From Rossellomorea marisflavi (GTDB lineage: Bacteria; Bacillota; Bacilli; Bacillales; Bacillaceae_B), in contig NZ_CP047095.1 in assembly GCF_009806575.1 (NCBI RefSeq), positions 2,484,001 through 2,548,000 of the forward strand: a stretch of DNA of 64,000 bases. Direction: 5' to 3'. Under the pieces are notes generated by a model. It ran no database searches. It saw only the letters and a list, made by a program, of their open reading frames with translations, and had not been told where the DNA came from. Made by a program: the position numbers and the translations under genes. This document shows positions 1 to 8,101 of the stretch, in pieces; position 1 is the stretch's first letter; every line of letters begins with the position of its first letter.

Positions 1-563
1 GGGCATACCATATTCACCGTGATGCCGTTGGCGGCTTCTTCCATTGCAAGGGTCCTCGTAAAGGATGCAAGCCCCGCCTTGGCAGCTGCAAAGGCAGAGC
101 GGTAGATCCATCCCGGAGCCGTCTCCACGCGGTCATAGCCGAAGGTGACGATCCTACCCCAGCCTTTTCCACGCATATGTGGGATCAAGAGTCTGGTTAA
201 GTAAAACACCGCATTGAGGTTGCCTGCGATGATATAATTCCATTCACCCGGACTGTACTCATCAAACGTCTTTCGATCTTTGACGAAGGGACCTGCGTTG
301 TGTATGAGAATATCGACTCCTTCGACCTCATGTGACAGTTCTTCCACCATCCGGGAACAGTCCGCCTCGTCCGCGATGTCACCCTTGACAGAAAAGACCC
401 TGTTTCCATATGTATCATGAAGCTGTTTTGTAAGCTCCTGCACTTCTTCTTCATGTTTTCGATAATTGAGTATGACGGTGTGTCCTTTTCGGGAAAATTC
501 TTCTGCTGTTTTCTTTCCGATCCCCTTCGAACCACCAGTAATGAACACTACTTTTTCTTTCAT
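1..563 (-). CDS. SDR family oxidoreductase, 3' end cut by window
   Basis: About 187 residues are present; the C-terminus lies beyond base 1. The N-terminus has the Rossmann dinucleotide motif TGGSKGIG (residues 9-16) and there is an NAGP motif near residue 91, both typical of FabG-like short-chain dehydrogenases/reductases that use NAD(P)H. The start is ATG at 563; an in-frame TTG directly before it is the alternative, with GGAG upstream. Oddity: the usual catalytic Tyr-X3-Lys reads FAAAK, so the tyrosine is phenylalanine, and no serine stands at the usual place before it (VTFGYD). A nearby Tyr lies eight residues before the Lys. The SDR fold is certain. The substrate is unknown, and the altered active site suggests a specialised or non-canonical enzyme. 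Confidence 0.85.
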   Translation of the reverse strand, partial: MKEKVVFITGGSKGIGKKTAEEFSRKGHTVILNYRKHEEEVQELTKQLHDTYGNRVFSVKGDIADEADCSRMVEELSHEVEGVDILIHNAGPFVKDRKTFDEYSPGEWNYIIAGNLNAVFYLTRLLIPHMRGKGWGRIVTFGYDRVETAPGWIYRSAFAAAKAGLASFTRTLAMEEAANGITVNMVC

Positions 564-646
564 CAAGCTAGATCCACTCCACGTCTCACTTTATACCTTA
601 ATAGTATGGACCAGAGGGCCGAAATGCAAATGTAAGCTCTTTTTTA

Positions 647-693
647 TTCACGAATGAACGCCCGGGTACCATACCCGGGCGTTCATTCGTGAA
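647..693. terminator. perfect 22-bp hairpin after the CAP gene
   Basis: Arms 647-668 and 672-693 are exactly complementary, with a 3-base loop. The right arm starts 4 bases past the stop codon of the leftward CAP gene, so termination or 3' protection of that mRNA is likely. The minus strand has no clear U-run after the stem, only A-rich sequence, so it is not a textbook intrinsic terminator. Confidence 0.6.
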
Positions 694-697
694 TCGA

Positions 698-1495
698 TTA
701 TTTGCTGATGAATTGTTGTGTCCAGTAGTTACCTTCTTCAACATAACCCACACCGATGTGTGTATAGTCTGAGCTCATGATGTTTTTGCGGTGTCCTTCA
801 CTGTTCATCCATGCTTGAACGACTTCTTCAGGTGTCTGTTGACCCTGGGCGATGTTTTCACCTGCCGCTTTGTATTGGATTCCGAATTGCTTCATCATGT
901 CGAATGGAGATCCGTAAGTCGGGCTGTTGTGATCGAAGTAGTTGTTCTTTTGCATATCTTTTGACTTTTCCTTCGCAACCTTGCTCAACTCGGCATCCAC
1001 TTTCAAAGCAGGAAGTCCTTGTTTCGCACGCTCTTGGTTTGTCAATTCCACTACTTTTTGCTCATACTGGCTCAATTGGCCGCTCTCATCAGAGGCTTTT
1101 TGCTCAGATTGCTTTGGTTGTTCCTGCTTTGCAGGTGCCTGTTGCTGCTGAGCTTTTGGCGCTTCTGCTTTTGGTGCATCTGCTTTTGGAGCTTGGGCTT
1201 GAGGAGCTTCCGCTTTAGGTGCCTCTGCTTTTGGTGCTTCCTGTTGATTTTCAGGTGCCGGAATGCTACCGTTCATGCAATCTTGTACGTTGATGGCTTT
1301 TCCATCCATTTGATATTTTGAAAGGATATCCTGCATCCATTTATTCAAATCTTCTTGATTAGCAAACTGTTGCGCATTCACGTTTGTATTTACTTTAGCC
1401 TGGTCCATTCCAGCGGCGTCTGCTTTGCCTCCGGCGAATGGTGCTGCAAGGAATGTAAATGCTGTTGCTGTCGTGATAACCAATTTCTTGTTCAT
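698..1495 (-). CDS. secreted CAP-domain protein, YkwD-like
   Basis: 265 residues. A signal peptide covers about residues 1-27 and ends in an ADA-A site. A linker of Ala-Pro-Lys-Glu/Gln repeats (about residues 88-135) follows, then a C-terminal CAP/SCP domain (about 145-265). The CAP domain shows LTNQERAKQGL, NNYFDHNSP, GENIAQGQ and GHRKNIM, with the conserved His and Glu residues. This is the architecture of Bacillus YkwD and of SafA-like exported CAP proteins. Such proteins are extracellular; their biochemical role in bacilli is poorly defined. The start is ATG with GGAGG about 10 bases upstream. The low-complexity linker probably spans the cell wall. The gene has a long, structured 5' leader (see 1572-1716). 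Confidence 0.9.
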   Translation of the reverse strand: MNKKLVITTATAFTFLAAPFAGGKADAAGMDQAKVNTNVNAQQFANQEDLNKWMQDILSKYQMDGKAINVQDCMNGSIPAPENQQEAPKAEAPKAEAPQAQAPKADAPKAEAPKAQQQQAPAKQEQPKQSEQKASDESGQLSQYEQKVVELTNQERAKQGLPALKVDAELSKVAKEKSKDMQKNNYFDHNSPTYGSPFDMMKQFGIQYKAAGENIAQGQQTPEEVVQAWMNSEGHRKNIMSSDYTHIGVGYVEEGNYWTQQFISK

Positions 1496-1571
1496 AGGTG
1501 TGTGTGCCTCCTTAATGAATGTGTTTTTCCTGGTGCAAAAACATCATACCATCAAGTTTTTGTTACATTTA

Positions 1572-1716
1572 CGGGAGATGTTGGCAGCTCACCGATAATT
1601 GTCGGGATTGAAAGACAATTCTCCTCTAGTACTTTAGTAATCACCGAAACTAAAGGGTATAAAGACTCACCGGATGGTTTGCTTTCATTTCCAACACAAG
1701 AAATTCATCTCTCCCG
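1572..1716 (-). promoter_or_regulatory. candidate structured 5' leader of the CAP gene
   Basis: This fills most of the 323-base gap 1496-1818, which has no gene. Read leftward, bases 1716-1706 (CGGGAGAGATG) can pair with 1580-1572 (CATCTCCCG), closing about 120 bases. Inside are two perfect 7-bp hairpins: 1655-1649 with 1638-1632 (CTTTAGT/ACTAAAG) and 1620-1614 with 1603-1597 (AATTGTC/GACAATT). The hexamer CGGTGA occurs three times. A weak promoter (TTGTCA at 1750-1745, AT-rich -10 near 1722-1728) would start the RNA just before the closing stem. I could not match it to ydaO, GEMM, M-box, S-box or other riboswitch consensuses I know. Confidence 0.4.
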
Positions 1717-1818
1717 CACCTAATAATTACCTGAACAAGAAGATTGACAACTTTATGAACGGCGTTCCTCTGTGACATTTGTTACAGGTTTTTTTCAATG
1801 ATTTCTATATGAAGCAGC

Positions 1819-2085
1819 TCAGATCAACTCTGACATGACCAGTATATGACACTGTATCAGTTTCTCTTTTACTTCTGCCGGAAAGGGAGAGTCACTAATT
1901 CGTTTGGTGGCCAAATAGAACTTGTCCAACGGTCCCTTTCTGATCCGGGGGTGGCTGAACTCATCCTGAAGCTCCCGCTTGATTGCTTCGCGGAGGACCT
2001 CCAGCGGCTCCCTGCCCCCATGCTCGAGGCGGCGGCCCTTATACATGTTCCTATATGCTTCCAGAAGTTCTTCGGATGTCATCAT
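1819..2085 (-). CDS. small conserved-looking hypothetical protein (88 aa)
   Basis: 88 residues, highly charged, no signal peptide or membrane segment and no domain I recognise. It is supported by a good ribosome site (AAGGAG) just before two consecutive ATG codons, and by Bacillus-like codon use. The second ATG (2082) has the better spacing. It stands alone between the CAP gene and the divergently read zinc-ribbon gene. The predicted mainly helical, soluble character suggests a cytoplasmic protein; no function is proposed. Confidence 0.65.
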   Translation of the reverse strand: MMTSEELLEAYRNMYKGRRLEHGGREPLEVLREAIKRELQDEFSHPRIRKGPLDKFYLATKRISDSPFPAEVKEKLIQCHILVMSELI

Positions 2086-2157
2086 TTCCTCTCCTTTTTA
2101 CATATTATCTGATTTATCAAGGTACACTATCCATAAAACCCGAAAGGTGGAATCTCG

Positions 2158-2400
2158 ATGTCGACACCATACCGTTGTCCGAGTTGTAAAACAAATCGCA
2201 CCCGTTTCAACATTATACAGCAGCTCTCTCAGAGTGTTAAACTGGACCCTGCTTCCGGAGAAGTGGTGCAACAATACGAAAGTGGTCAGTTGGAACCCTT
2301 TCACCTGGCCTATAATGGACCCGATAAGAAGATTCAATGCGCTGCATGCGGACTTGTGGAAGACGAAATGACCTTTAAAAAGTTCGGGGAGTCCCACTGA
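2158..2400 (+). CDS. small zinc-ribbon protein
   Basis: 80 residues with two Cys pairs, CPSC near residue 7 and CAAC near residue 61, spaced as in a zinc ribbon. The motif suggests structural zinc and perhaps nucleic-acid or protein binding. I do not recognise a named family. The start ATG follows AAAGGTGG. A bidirectional hairpin (2418-2451) separates it from the convergent efflux gene. It is probably monocistronic. Confidence 0.75.
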   Translation: MSTPYRCPSCKTNRTRFNIIQQLSQSVKLDPASGEVVQQYESGQLEPFHLAYNGPDKKIQCAACGLVEDEMTFKKFGESH

Positions 2401-2417
2401 GATGGTATCATGAATCC

Positions 2418-2451
2418 AAAAAGCTGACCCTTTCACAGGATCAGCTTTTTT
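2418..2451. terminator. bidirectional intrinsic terminator
   Basis: AAAAAGCTGA pairs with TCAGCTTTTT, giving a stem flanked by A-run and T-run. It can end both the rightward zinc-ribbon gene and the leftward efflux gene. Confidence 0.85.
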
Positions 2452-2452
2452 G

Positions 2453-4054
2453 TTATTCATTAACAGCTTTTTGTGGTTCGCTCTCTTCTTTATTGCTCAT
2501 CCGCAAAGGGATTTCCTGGATGAAGAAGGTCAACAGGAACCCGGCGAAGAGGATGATCGCCCCAATAAGGAAGACGTTCGTCAATGCGTAGCTCAGTGCT
2601 TCCCTCACACCTGATATGATCGTATCAAATACACCGCTCAGTTCTGAAGGAAGCGTCTTTTCTATTTCTTTGAGCTTGTCGGCACTCATGATCAATTGTG
2701 GATCCTGGAGTTTTTCGAGCCCCTTTGCAGCGTCCGGGTTGGACAGGAGGGGCGATTCTTTGACCGCTCCCATCTGCTCACTCATCTTATTCGCCATGGA
2801 CTGGTTCATGACGGTTCCCATGATGGCCACCCCGATTGTTCCGCCAATTTGACGGAAAAGCTGTGTGGCTGCCGTCGCGACTCCAAGGAACTGGTGGGCA
2901 ACGGCGTTCTGCACGGTCAGGGTGAAGACCGGGAAGCTAAGCCCGAGTCCGGTGCCGACGATGATGATATTGATCAGGGCCCTGGCATTCGTCGTGTCAG
3001 TATCCATGAATGACAAAAGAACCATCCCGCTGCTCATCACAAAAAGTCCGATAAGGGCCAGGAACTTGTATCGCCCCGTTTTGGTGATGATCTGACCGCC
3101 GATGGCACTGGCGAGCACCATGCTGAGGGTCATCGGCATCATGACGAGTCCCGACTTGGTGGCGGATGTTCCCATGACCCCCTGAATGAAGAAGGGCATG
3201 TACATGATGGCACCGAACATCCCGGCCCCAAGGATGAAACCGATCATATTGGACAGGGTGAAGATCCTGTTTTTAAACAGACCAAGGGGCAGTACCGGAT
3301 TCGACGCATTCTTCTCAGTGACGATGAAGAGGATCAGTGCGATGATGGCACCTCCAAGGAGGCCGAGTATCTGGACAGACAGCCAATCATAGTCATTCCC
3401 GCTCCATGTGAACGCAAGGAGAAGCGGGATGATGGTGAGTGAGAGCATGACGGAGCCCAGATAGTCCACCTTCTGCCCTTTTTTTGCCTTCTGGGATGGA
3501 AACATTTTATAAATCATGCCAAAAGCGATGAAGCCTACCGGCAGGAATACCCAGAATACCCAGTGCCAATTGGCATTATCGACGATCCAACCACCCAGGG
3601 TTGGCCCAAAGACGCTGGCAAGACCGAAAACCGAACTCATGAGTCCCTGCCATTTCCCGCGCTCTCTCGGAGGGAACAGATCCCCTACTGCAGTGAAGGC
3701 CGTGGACATGATCATCCCTGCACCGAAGCCTTGGATGCCCCGGAATAGGATGAGCTGAAAGATCGATCCCGATAGACCATTCAGGAAGGAGCCGACCATG
3801 AACACCCCGATTCCGAGAAGGATGAACGGTTTACGCCCGTACATATCCGACAGTTTTCCCACCAGGATGGCCGTGACCGAGCTGGTGAGCATGAAAATGG
3901 TGAAGACCCAGCTATAGTAATCCATTCCACCGATTTCGGAAATGATCCTTGGAAGCGCCGTACCGACAATGGTCTGATTCAATGCGGCGAATAACATAGC
4001 TGACATGATGGCGATCATGATCATGACTTTCTTTTTATGTTCCAAATGTTCCAA
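2453..4054 (-). CDS. MFS drug:H+ antiporter, DHA2 (14-TM) family
   Basis: 533 residues, the usual length of 14-helix DHA2 transporters (EmrB/QacA, Bacillus Bmr3/Mdr-like). The motif A signature GKLSDMYGRKP lies in the loop after TM2, and many hydrophobic segments span the rest. It probably exports toxic organic compounds using the proton gradient. The start is TTG at 4054, with AGGAGG eight bases upstream. The gene lies just downstream of a MarR gene in the same direction, but a hairpin separates the two. A likely own promoter sits in the gap (TTGAAC near 4086-4091, TATAGG near 4062-4067). Regulation by the neighbouring MarR protein is an inference from position. The substrate is unknown. Confidence 0.9.
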   Translation of the reverse strand: MEHLEHKKKVMIMIAIMSAMLFAALNQTIVGTALPRIISEIGGMDYYSWVFTIFMLTSSVTAILVGKLSDMYGRKPFILLGIGVFMVGSFLNGLSGSIFQLILFRGIQGFGAGMIMSTAFTAVGDLFPPRERGKWQGLMSSVFGLASVFGPTLGGWIVDNANWHWVFWVFLPVGFIAFGMIYKMFPSQKAKKGQKVDYLGSVMLSLTIIPLLLAFTWSGNDYDWLSVQILGLLGGAIIALILFIVTEKNASNPVLPLGLFKNRIFTLSNMIGFILGAGMFGAIMYMPFFIQGVMGTSATKSGLVMMPMTLSMVLASAIGGQIITKTGRYKFLALIGLFVMSSGMVLLSFMDTDTTNARALINIIIVGTGLGLSFPVFTLTVQNAVAHQFLGVATAATQLFRQIGGTIGVAIMGTVMNQSMANKMSEQMGAVKESPLLSNPDAAKGLEKLQDPQLIMSADKLKEIEKTLPSELSGVFDTIISGVREALSYALTNVFLIGAIILFAGFLLTFFIQEIPLRMSNKEESEPQKAVNE

Positions 4055-4121
4055 TTCATTCCCCTCCTATACCATTCGGTTGCAAAATAGTTCAACGAGT
4101 GAAGTAATGGGCAGAAAAGGA

Positions 4122-4150
4122 GGGGCGACCGGATCGTTCCGGTCATCCCC
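4122..4150 (-). terminator. intrinsic terminator after marR-type gene
   Basis: Read leftward, GGGGATGACCGG pairs with CCGGTCGCCCC, then a T-rich stretch (TCCTTTTC). It starts 4 bases past the regulator's stop codon, so the efflux gene probably has its own promoter. Confidence 0.7.
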
Positions 4151-4153
4151 TTC

Positions 4154-4582
4154 CTACGAATGACGTTTCGGATGACTTAACAGCTTTTCAAATAGATGCG
4201 TGAAAATGCGGATTTCTTCCTCATCGAACGTGTGGAACAGATCCTGGAAATACTCCGATTTCCGCTCTTCACATTTGGCCAGTACTTCCTCACCACTTTT
4301 GGTGATCTGCAGCTCTACGACCCGGCGATCTTCATTGGATCTTTGTCTCGTGATATGTGATTTTTCTACGAGGGCATCGGTGATGGAAGTGATGTGGCTC
4401 GCTGAAACTTCCATCCTCTTTGATATTTCCGAGGACTTCAGGGCCCCGTTCTCACGAATGAGCTGAAGGACACGGAATTCCCCATTGGATAGGTATTGTC
4501 CGAAGATGTTTCTCACATCTGCCTTCATCATTCGGAATACGGATACGAATAATCGCTCTAACTCAAATAAGTCTTTCCCCAA
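4154..4582 (-). CDS. MarR family transcriptional regulator
   Basis: 142 residues, typical MarR length. The winged helix covers about residues 30-100. A recognition-helix region (MEVSASHITSITDALVEK) is followed by a wing with the RSNEDRRVVEL signature (D-x-R-x). Such proteins bind palindromes as dimers and release DNA on ligand binding. The start is TTG at 4582, with AAAGG about 11 bases upstream. It lies upstream of a DHA2 efflux gene in the same direction, the standard arrangement for local control of a pump. Its own promoter is followed by a TGAAT-A-ATTCA palindrome (see 4636-4664), which suggests autoregulation. Confidence 0.9.
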   Translation of the reverse strand: MGKDLFELERLFVSVFRMMKADVRNIFGQYLSNGEFRVLQLIRENGALKSSEISKRMEVSASHITSITDALVEKSHITRQRSNEDRRVVELQITKSGEEVLAKCEERKSEYFQDLFHTFDEEEIRIFTHLFEKLLSHPKRHS

Positions 4583-4607
4583 TTCTAATCGACCTTTCCT
4601 ACGGTTA

Positions 4608-4664
4608 TTGAATAATTCAGTGTGTTAACTATTAAATCATAGACCTTTTTCCTCTTCTTGTCAA
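4608..4664 (-). promoter_or_regulatory. sigma-A promoter of the marR-type gene with candidate operator
   Basis: TTGACA (4664-4659) and TATGAT (4641-4636), spacing 17, form a near-consensus promoter. Downstream of the -10 lies the palindrome TGAATAATTCA (4608-4618). It sits where a MarR dimer could block elongation or initiation. Confidence 0.65.
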
Positions 4665-5567
4665 TCATCTTTCCAGGCTTTTAAGGGAGGAGATGATCCG
4701 TTCCCGATCAAGTCCTTCGCCGATGACGACAAAGTTGGTCGGGTAGTTCATGTCCCCAGGCATGTATAGGGGCATGCCGTATGAGTATTGGAAGAGCGTC
4801 GGGTGCTTCCTTCCCTGAAGCGGAATATAGCCTTTCATCCTATAGATGGACTCTTGATGGGCATGGACCCATTTTTCAAAGTCTTCACCGCTCACCCCCG
4901 CTTCAAACGTATGGACGACCGCCTGAAGCGTCAGGGTATGGCCTTCTCCCCCCTCATAACGATCTTTTTTCGTCATGGAGGTGATGGCCTCTACAGGCAC
5001 TTTCGAATGGCTCGTTAAATAAATCGAAGCGCCTGGATTCAGTTGTTGAAGATCATACGCAAACGTCCCCTGTTCCATTTCAGTCAAAAGGTCAACCTTG
5101 TTGGCGACAAGGAAACTTGCATGACGGATCTGTTCCCTCATGAGGTGTAGGACAGAAGGACTGAAACTCCCCCGTTCTCTCCATTGAAGACCGTCGACCA
5201 CGGTGAGGATGCCCTTGAAGTCGAAACGATCTGCAAAAAGCGGTGAGAGAATCGAGTCGACCACCTCTACAGGATGGGCGGCACCCGTCGTTTCGATGAC
5301 CAATGCACCGAAATCTTCCTTCATCAGCAGATCTTGAAGCTGGGATTCAAGTTTATCCGAGAGGGTGCAGCAGATGCATCCGTCAAGCATCTCCCTCAAA
5401 GCCGTATCTTGATCCACTTCATCGCTGTCGATCGAGACACTTCCAAGCTCATTCATCAGGACCGCGGGTTTTGTCCCCTCTGCTTTCAATGATTCGAGCA
5501 ACCCTTTCAGCAAGGTTGTCTTTCCGCTTCCGAGGAAGCCCGATAATATGTAGACATCTTTCTTCAT
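4665..5567 (-). CDS. CobW/COG0523 family GTPase (zinc-related metallochaperone type)
   Basis: 300 residues. The P-loop GFLGSGKTT is at residues 10-18, the family metal-binding motif CICC at 64-67, an IETTG switch region follows, and NKVD comes near residue 155. A C-terminal CobW_C domain follows. COG0523 GTPases deliver or manage metals, often zinc (ZagA/YciC, YjiA), using GTP hydrolysis. The ATG at 5567 is chosen because AGAGGA lies eight bases upstream; an in-frame GTG at 5594 would place that ribosome site inside the gene. I saw no clear Zur box upstream, so the metal specificity is open. It is transcribed towards the marR-type gene and probably monocistronic. Confidence 0.88.
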   Translation of the reverse strand: MKKDVYILSGFLGSGKTTLLKGLLESLKAEGTKPAVLMNELGSVSIDSDEVDQDTALREMLDGCICCTLSDKLESQLQDLLMKEDFGALVIETTGAAHPVEVVDSILSPLFADRFDFKGILTVVDGLQWRERGSFSPSVLHLMREQIRHASFLVANKVDLLTEMEQGTFAYDLQQLNPGASIYLTSHSKVPVEAITSMTKKDRYEGGEGHTLTLQAVVHTFEAGVSGEDFEKWVHAHQESIYRMKGYIPLQGRKHPTLFQYSYGMPLYMPGDMNYPTNFVVIGEGLDRERIISSLKSLER

Positions 5568-5782
5568 GAATACGTTCCTCTTTTCTTTTTTCACCGGACT
5601 ACAAAGACTCTATGATCAATCATTCCTTCGGATTCACGGTGATAGTCTCTATATACTATTTTAGTCAATTCGAGCCGTTATGACAATGAAAGCAATCCCC
5701 CCTGATTTTCAGGACACAGCCATAAAGGGCGACCTGGCGCATAAAATGTAGGTATAGACCAAAGGAAAAGAGGTCGACCCCA

Positions 5783-6496
5783 TTGTTTCATGACAAGATT
5801 GTGCCTCAGACATTGAAGGAATTCCTGATCAGCCCGTCTAGGGAGAACCTGAAAGAATTGTTGTTGAATAATACGGGTGAATCGGATTATGTTGACTTCA
5901 AATCCAGCTGGGTCGAGTGGACCAAGCTTGCCAAGCATATCCTAGCGATCTCGAATTCAGGCGGTGGGTGCCTGATCCTCGGGGTCAGACAGGAAGATGA
6001 CGGCAGTCTTACACTGAGAGGGCTGGCGGATGAAGACTTTTATGATAAAGCCGATGTGGACAATAAGCTTCAACATTTACTTCCGAGTTATCTTACGTAC
6101 AGGACGGAAGATTACCTTTTCCCGAGTGAAGTTGATCCCCTGTTGCACTCAAAACGCTTTCAGGCCCTGATTATTGAATATGATCCCCGGTATGTCCCCT
6201 TCACTTCTGTCGTCACCAAGGGGGAACTCAGGGACGGGGCCATCTATGTGAGACAAGGCACGAAAACCATCGAAGCAGGGAATGAACATCTTGTAGATAT
6301 CATCATGAAGAAGGTTCACTTGAACGGCTTTGAAAGGAGCATGAAATCCCTTGAAGAGCACCTCACGGATTTACGGACGTTGCTCAGGGAGTTCCACTCT
6401 TCCCAGGATGATCTATATCGACATTATGTGGGGGAATGGATCACGAGAAAAAAACAGAAAATCGAAAAGGTACTCGGTCTCGATACCTTTCCATAA
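5783..6496 (+). CDS. AlbA_2/Schlafen-type DNA-binding domain protein
   Basis: 237 residues. Residues about 30-150 match the AlbA_2 (formerly AAA_4) fold: an acidic DYVDFK strand, then HILAISNSGGG and LILGV, the signature of Schlafen-like divergent nucleic-acid-binding domains. The remaining residues are charged and helical. There is no ATPase module, unlike the many fusion proteins with this domain. The start is TTG at 5783 with GAGG nine bases upstream. It is an isolated gene between the CobW gene and ctpB. The family includes regulators and defence-associated proteins; a specific role cannot be assigned. Confidence 0.75.
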   Translation: MFHDKIVPQTLKEFLISPSRENLKELLLNNTGESDYVDFKSSWVEWTKLAKHILAISNSGGGCLILGVRQEDDGSLTLRGLADEDFYDKADVDNKLQHLLPSYLTYRTEDYLFPSEVDPLLHSKRFQALIIEYDPRYVPFTSVVTKGELRDGAIYVRQGTKTIEAGNEHLVDIIMKKVHLNGFERSMKSLEEHLTDLRTLLREFHSSQDDLYRHYVGEWITRKKQKIEKVLGLDTFP

Positions 6497-6497
6497 C

Positions 6498-6528
6498 AAA
6501 AAAATGCCCCGGTACGTCACCGGGGCAT
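6498..6528 (-). terminator. intrinsic terminator of ctpB
   Basis: ATGCCCCGGT pairs with ACCGGGGCAT around a 5-base loop, followed on the minus strand by a run of seven T. It lies just past the ctpB stop. The stem may also end the convergent AlbA_2 gene. Confidence 0.85.
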
Positions 6529-6536
6529 CATGATGA

Positions 6537-8012
6537 TCAATTCTTCTTATTGAGCTGTTCCACTGCTTTTTTGAACTGTGGATCGTTCTTCTGCAGTTTT
6601 TCCCTCAAGCTATCCATCAGCTGAATGATTGTATCGGAATCAAGCTTTCCGGTGACCTTCAGCTTTTTGCTTTCCTGGAACTTCTCCACTGCCTTCGTTG
6701 TGTCTTCGTCGTAATAGCCATCAACGTTACCAGGGTTGAAGTCAAGGGCATTCAGCATCTGTTCTGCTGTCTTCACCTGATCGGAAAGGTCTGATTCCTT
6801 CAGTTCCTTGTCAGGATTCAAGTATGGCAATTCAGCATAATCCGGCATCTTCACTTCCACGGTCGGCTTGATTCCCTTCTCATGGATCCAGTTGCCATCC
6901 GGGGTCAGCCACTTGGCAGTCGTGAATTTCATGTTGGATCCGTCCTTGAACTCTTCAGCCGTCTGTACGGTTCCTTTCCCGAACGTCTTCGTTCCGATCA
7001 ACGGGATGTCATTGGATTCACTTACGGCAGCCGCAAGGATCTCGGCCGCACTGGCACTGCCCCCATCGATGAGGACGGCTGTAGGGATATCGATTTTATC
7101 TCCGCCCTCAGCAACGTATTTCTCGACTTTGCCGTTACTGTCCTCCACCTGGAACATCACTTCCCCTTCAGGTACGAAGAGGTTTGAGATCTTGATGGCC
7201 TGGTCCAAAAGCCCACCTGGGTTCTGCCTTAGGTCGAGGACCACCTTTTTCATGCCCTTATCGTTCATTTCATTCAATGCCTCTGTCAGTTCCTTATACG
7301 TGTGCTCAGAGAATGAAGTGATCTGGATCTTCGCGACCCCATCCCCTTCCATTTCTGCATACACGGTCTCAATTGGGATCTCATCACGGGTGATGGTCAC
7401 TTCCATTGATTTGTCCTGACCCGGCCGCTGCACGGTGAGGGTGACTTTCGAGCCTTTTTCCCCTCTGATCAACAGAACGGCTTCCGATACGGACATCCCT
7501 TGGATGCTTTTATCGTCGACCTTCAGGATCTTATCGTTCGGTTTGAGTCCTGCCGATTCGGCGGGTGACCCTTTAATCGGGGATACGATGGCGATATAGC
7601 CGTCTTTCTCCTGGATTTCAGCTCCGATTCCTTCAAAAGAAGATGAGATGCTCTCATCGAATTTCTTCGCTTCATCTTTGTCCATATAATCGGAGTACGG
7701 ATCCCCCACGCTTTCGATCATGCCGTTGATCGCGCCGTCGATGAGCGTATCTTTATCAAGGTCCTTGTAATAATTCTCGTTCAGTTTGTCATAAGCGTCG
7801 TATAGCTTCGTGAATTCCGATCGATCGGTCACTCCGACATTCACGGCTTTTTCATCACCGAAGGCCAGGGCAAAGGTGGTGATTCCTGCTGTGGCGAATA
7901 CGAGGATGAAAATCAGCATGACGAATTTAAATTTCTTCATTTTAATGACATTCGATTCTTGCTGGGGTGATTGATCTGTCTTGTCCTGTTCCAATGCTTC
8001 CACCACTTTCAT
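6537..8012 (-). CDS. ctpB: carboxy-terminal processing protease CtpB (S41 family)
   Basis: 491 residues. A membrane anchor covers about residues 27-50, a PDZ domain about 120-200, and an S41 peptidase core about 215-400. The serine of GGSASAAE is at 319 and the lysine of FGKGTVQ at 346. A C-terminal peptidoglycan-binding domain lies at about 402-475. This order and length match Bacillus CtpB/CtpA. In B. subtilis, CtpB is a mother-cell-exported protease that cleaves SpoIVFA and so helps activate sigma-K; the sequence alone does not separate CtpB from the CtpA paralogue. The annotated ATG lacks a strong Shine-Dalgarno site, so the exact start is uncertain. It acts outside the membrane. Confidence 0.85.
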   Translation of the reverse strand: MKVVEALEQDKTDQSPQQESNVIKMKKFKFVMLIFILVFATAGITTFALAFGDEKAVNVGVTDRSEFTKLYDAYDKLNENYYKDLDKDTLIDGAINGMIESVGDPYSDYMDKDEAKKFDESISSSFEGIGAEIQEKDGYIAIVSPIKGSPAESAGLKPNDKILKVDDKSIQGMSVSEAVLLIRGEKGSKVTLTVQRPGQDKSMEVTITRDEIPIETVYAEMEGDGVAKIQITSFSEHTYKELTEALNEMNDKGMKKVVLDLRQNPGGLLDQAIKISNLFVPEGEVMFQVEDSNGKVEKYVAEGGDKIDIPTAVLIDGGSASAAEILAAAVSESNDIPLIGTKTFGKGTVQTAEEFKDGSNMKFTTAKWLTPDGNWIHEKGIKPTVEVKMPDYAELPYLNPDKELKESDLSDQVKTAEQMLNALDFNPGNVDGYYDEDTTKAVEKFQESKKLKVTGKLDSDTIIQLMDSLREKLQKNDPQFKKAVEQLNKKN

Positions 8013-8101
8013 TGCTATGTATCATCGTGTTTTCGACTGGTCATGAAGCCCATAAGGCCATCATGAGATTATAACCTCTTCATTCTATCAGCTTTTATCC
8101 A

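Noticed and set aside
1572..1716. c-di-AMP (ydaO), M-box or GEMM riboswitch in the CAP leader
   Set aside because: The conserved core sequences of these families are not present; only general stem complementarity is seen.
5595..5782. Zur operator before the CobW gene
   Set aside because: No sequence close to the TCGTAAT-ATTACGA type palindrome was found.
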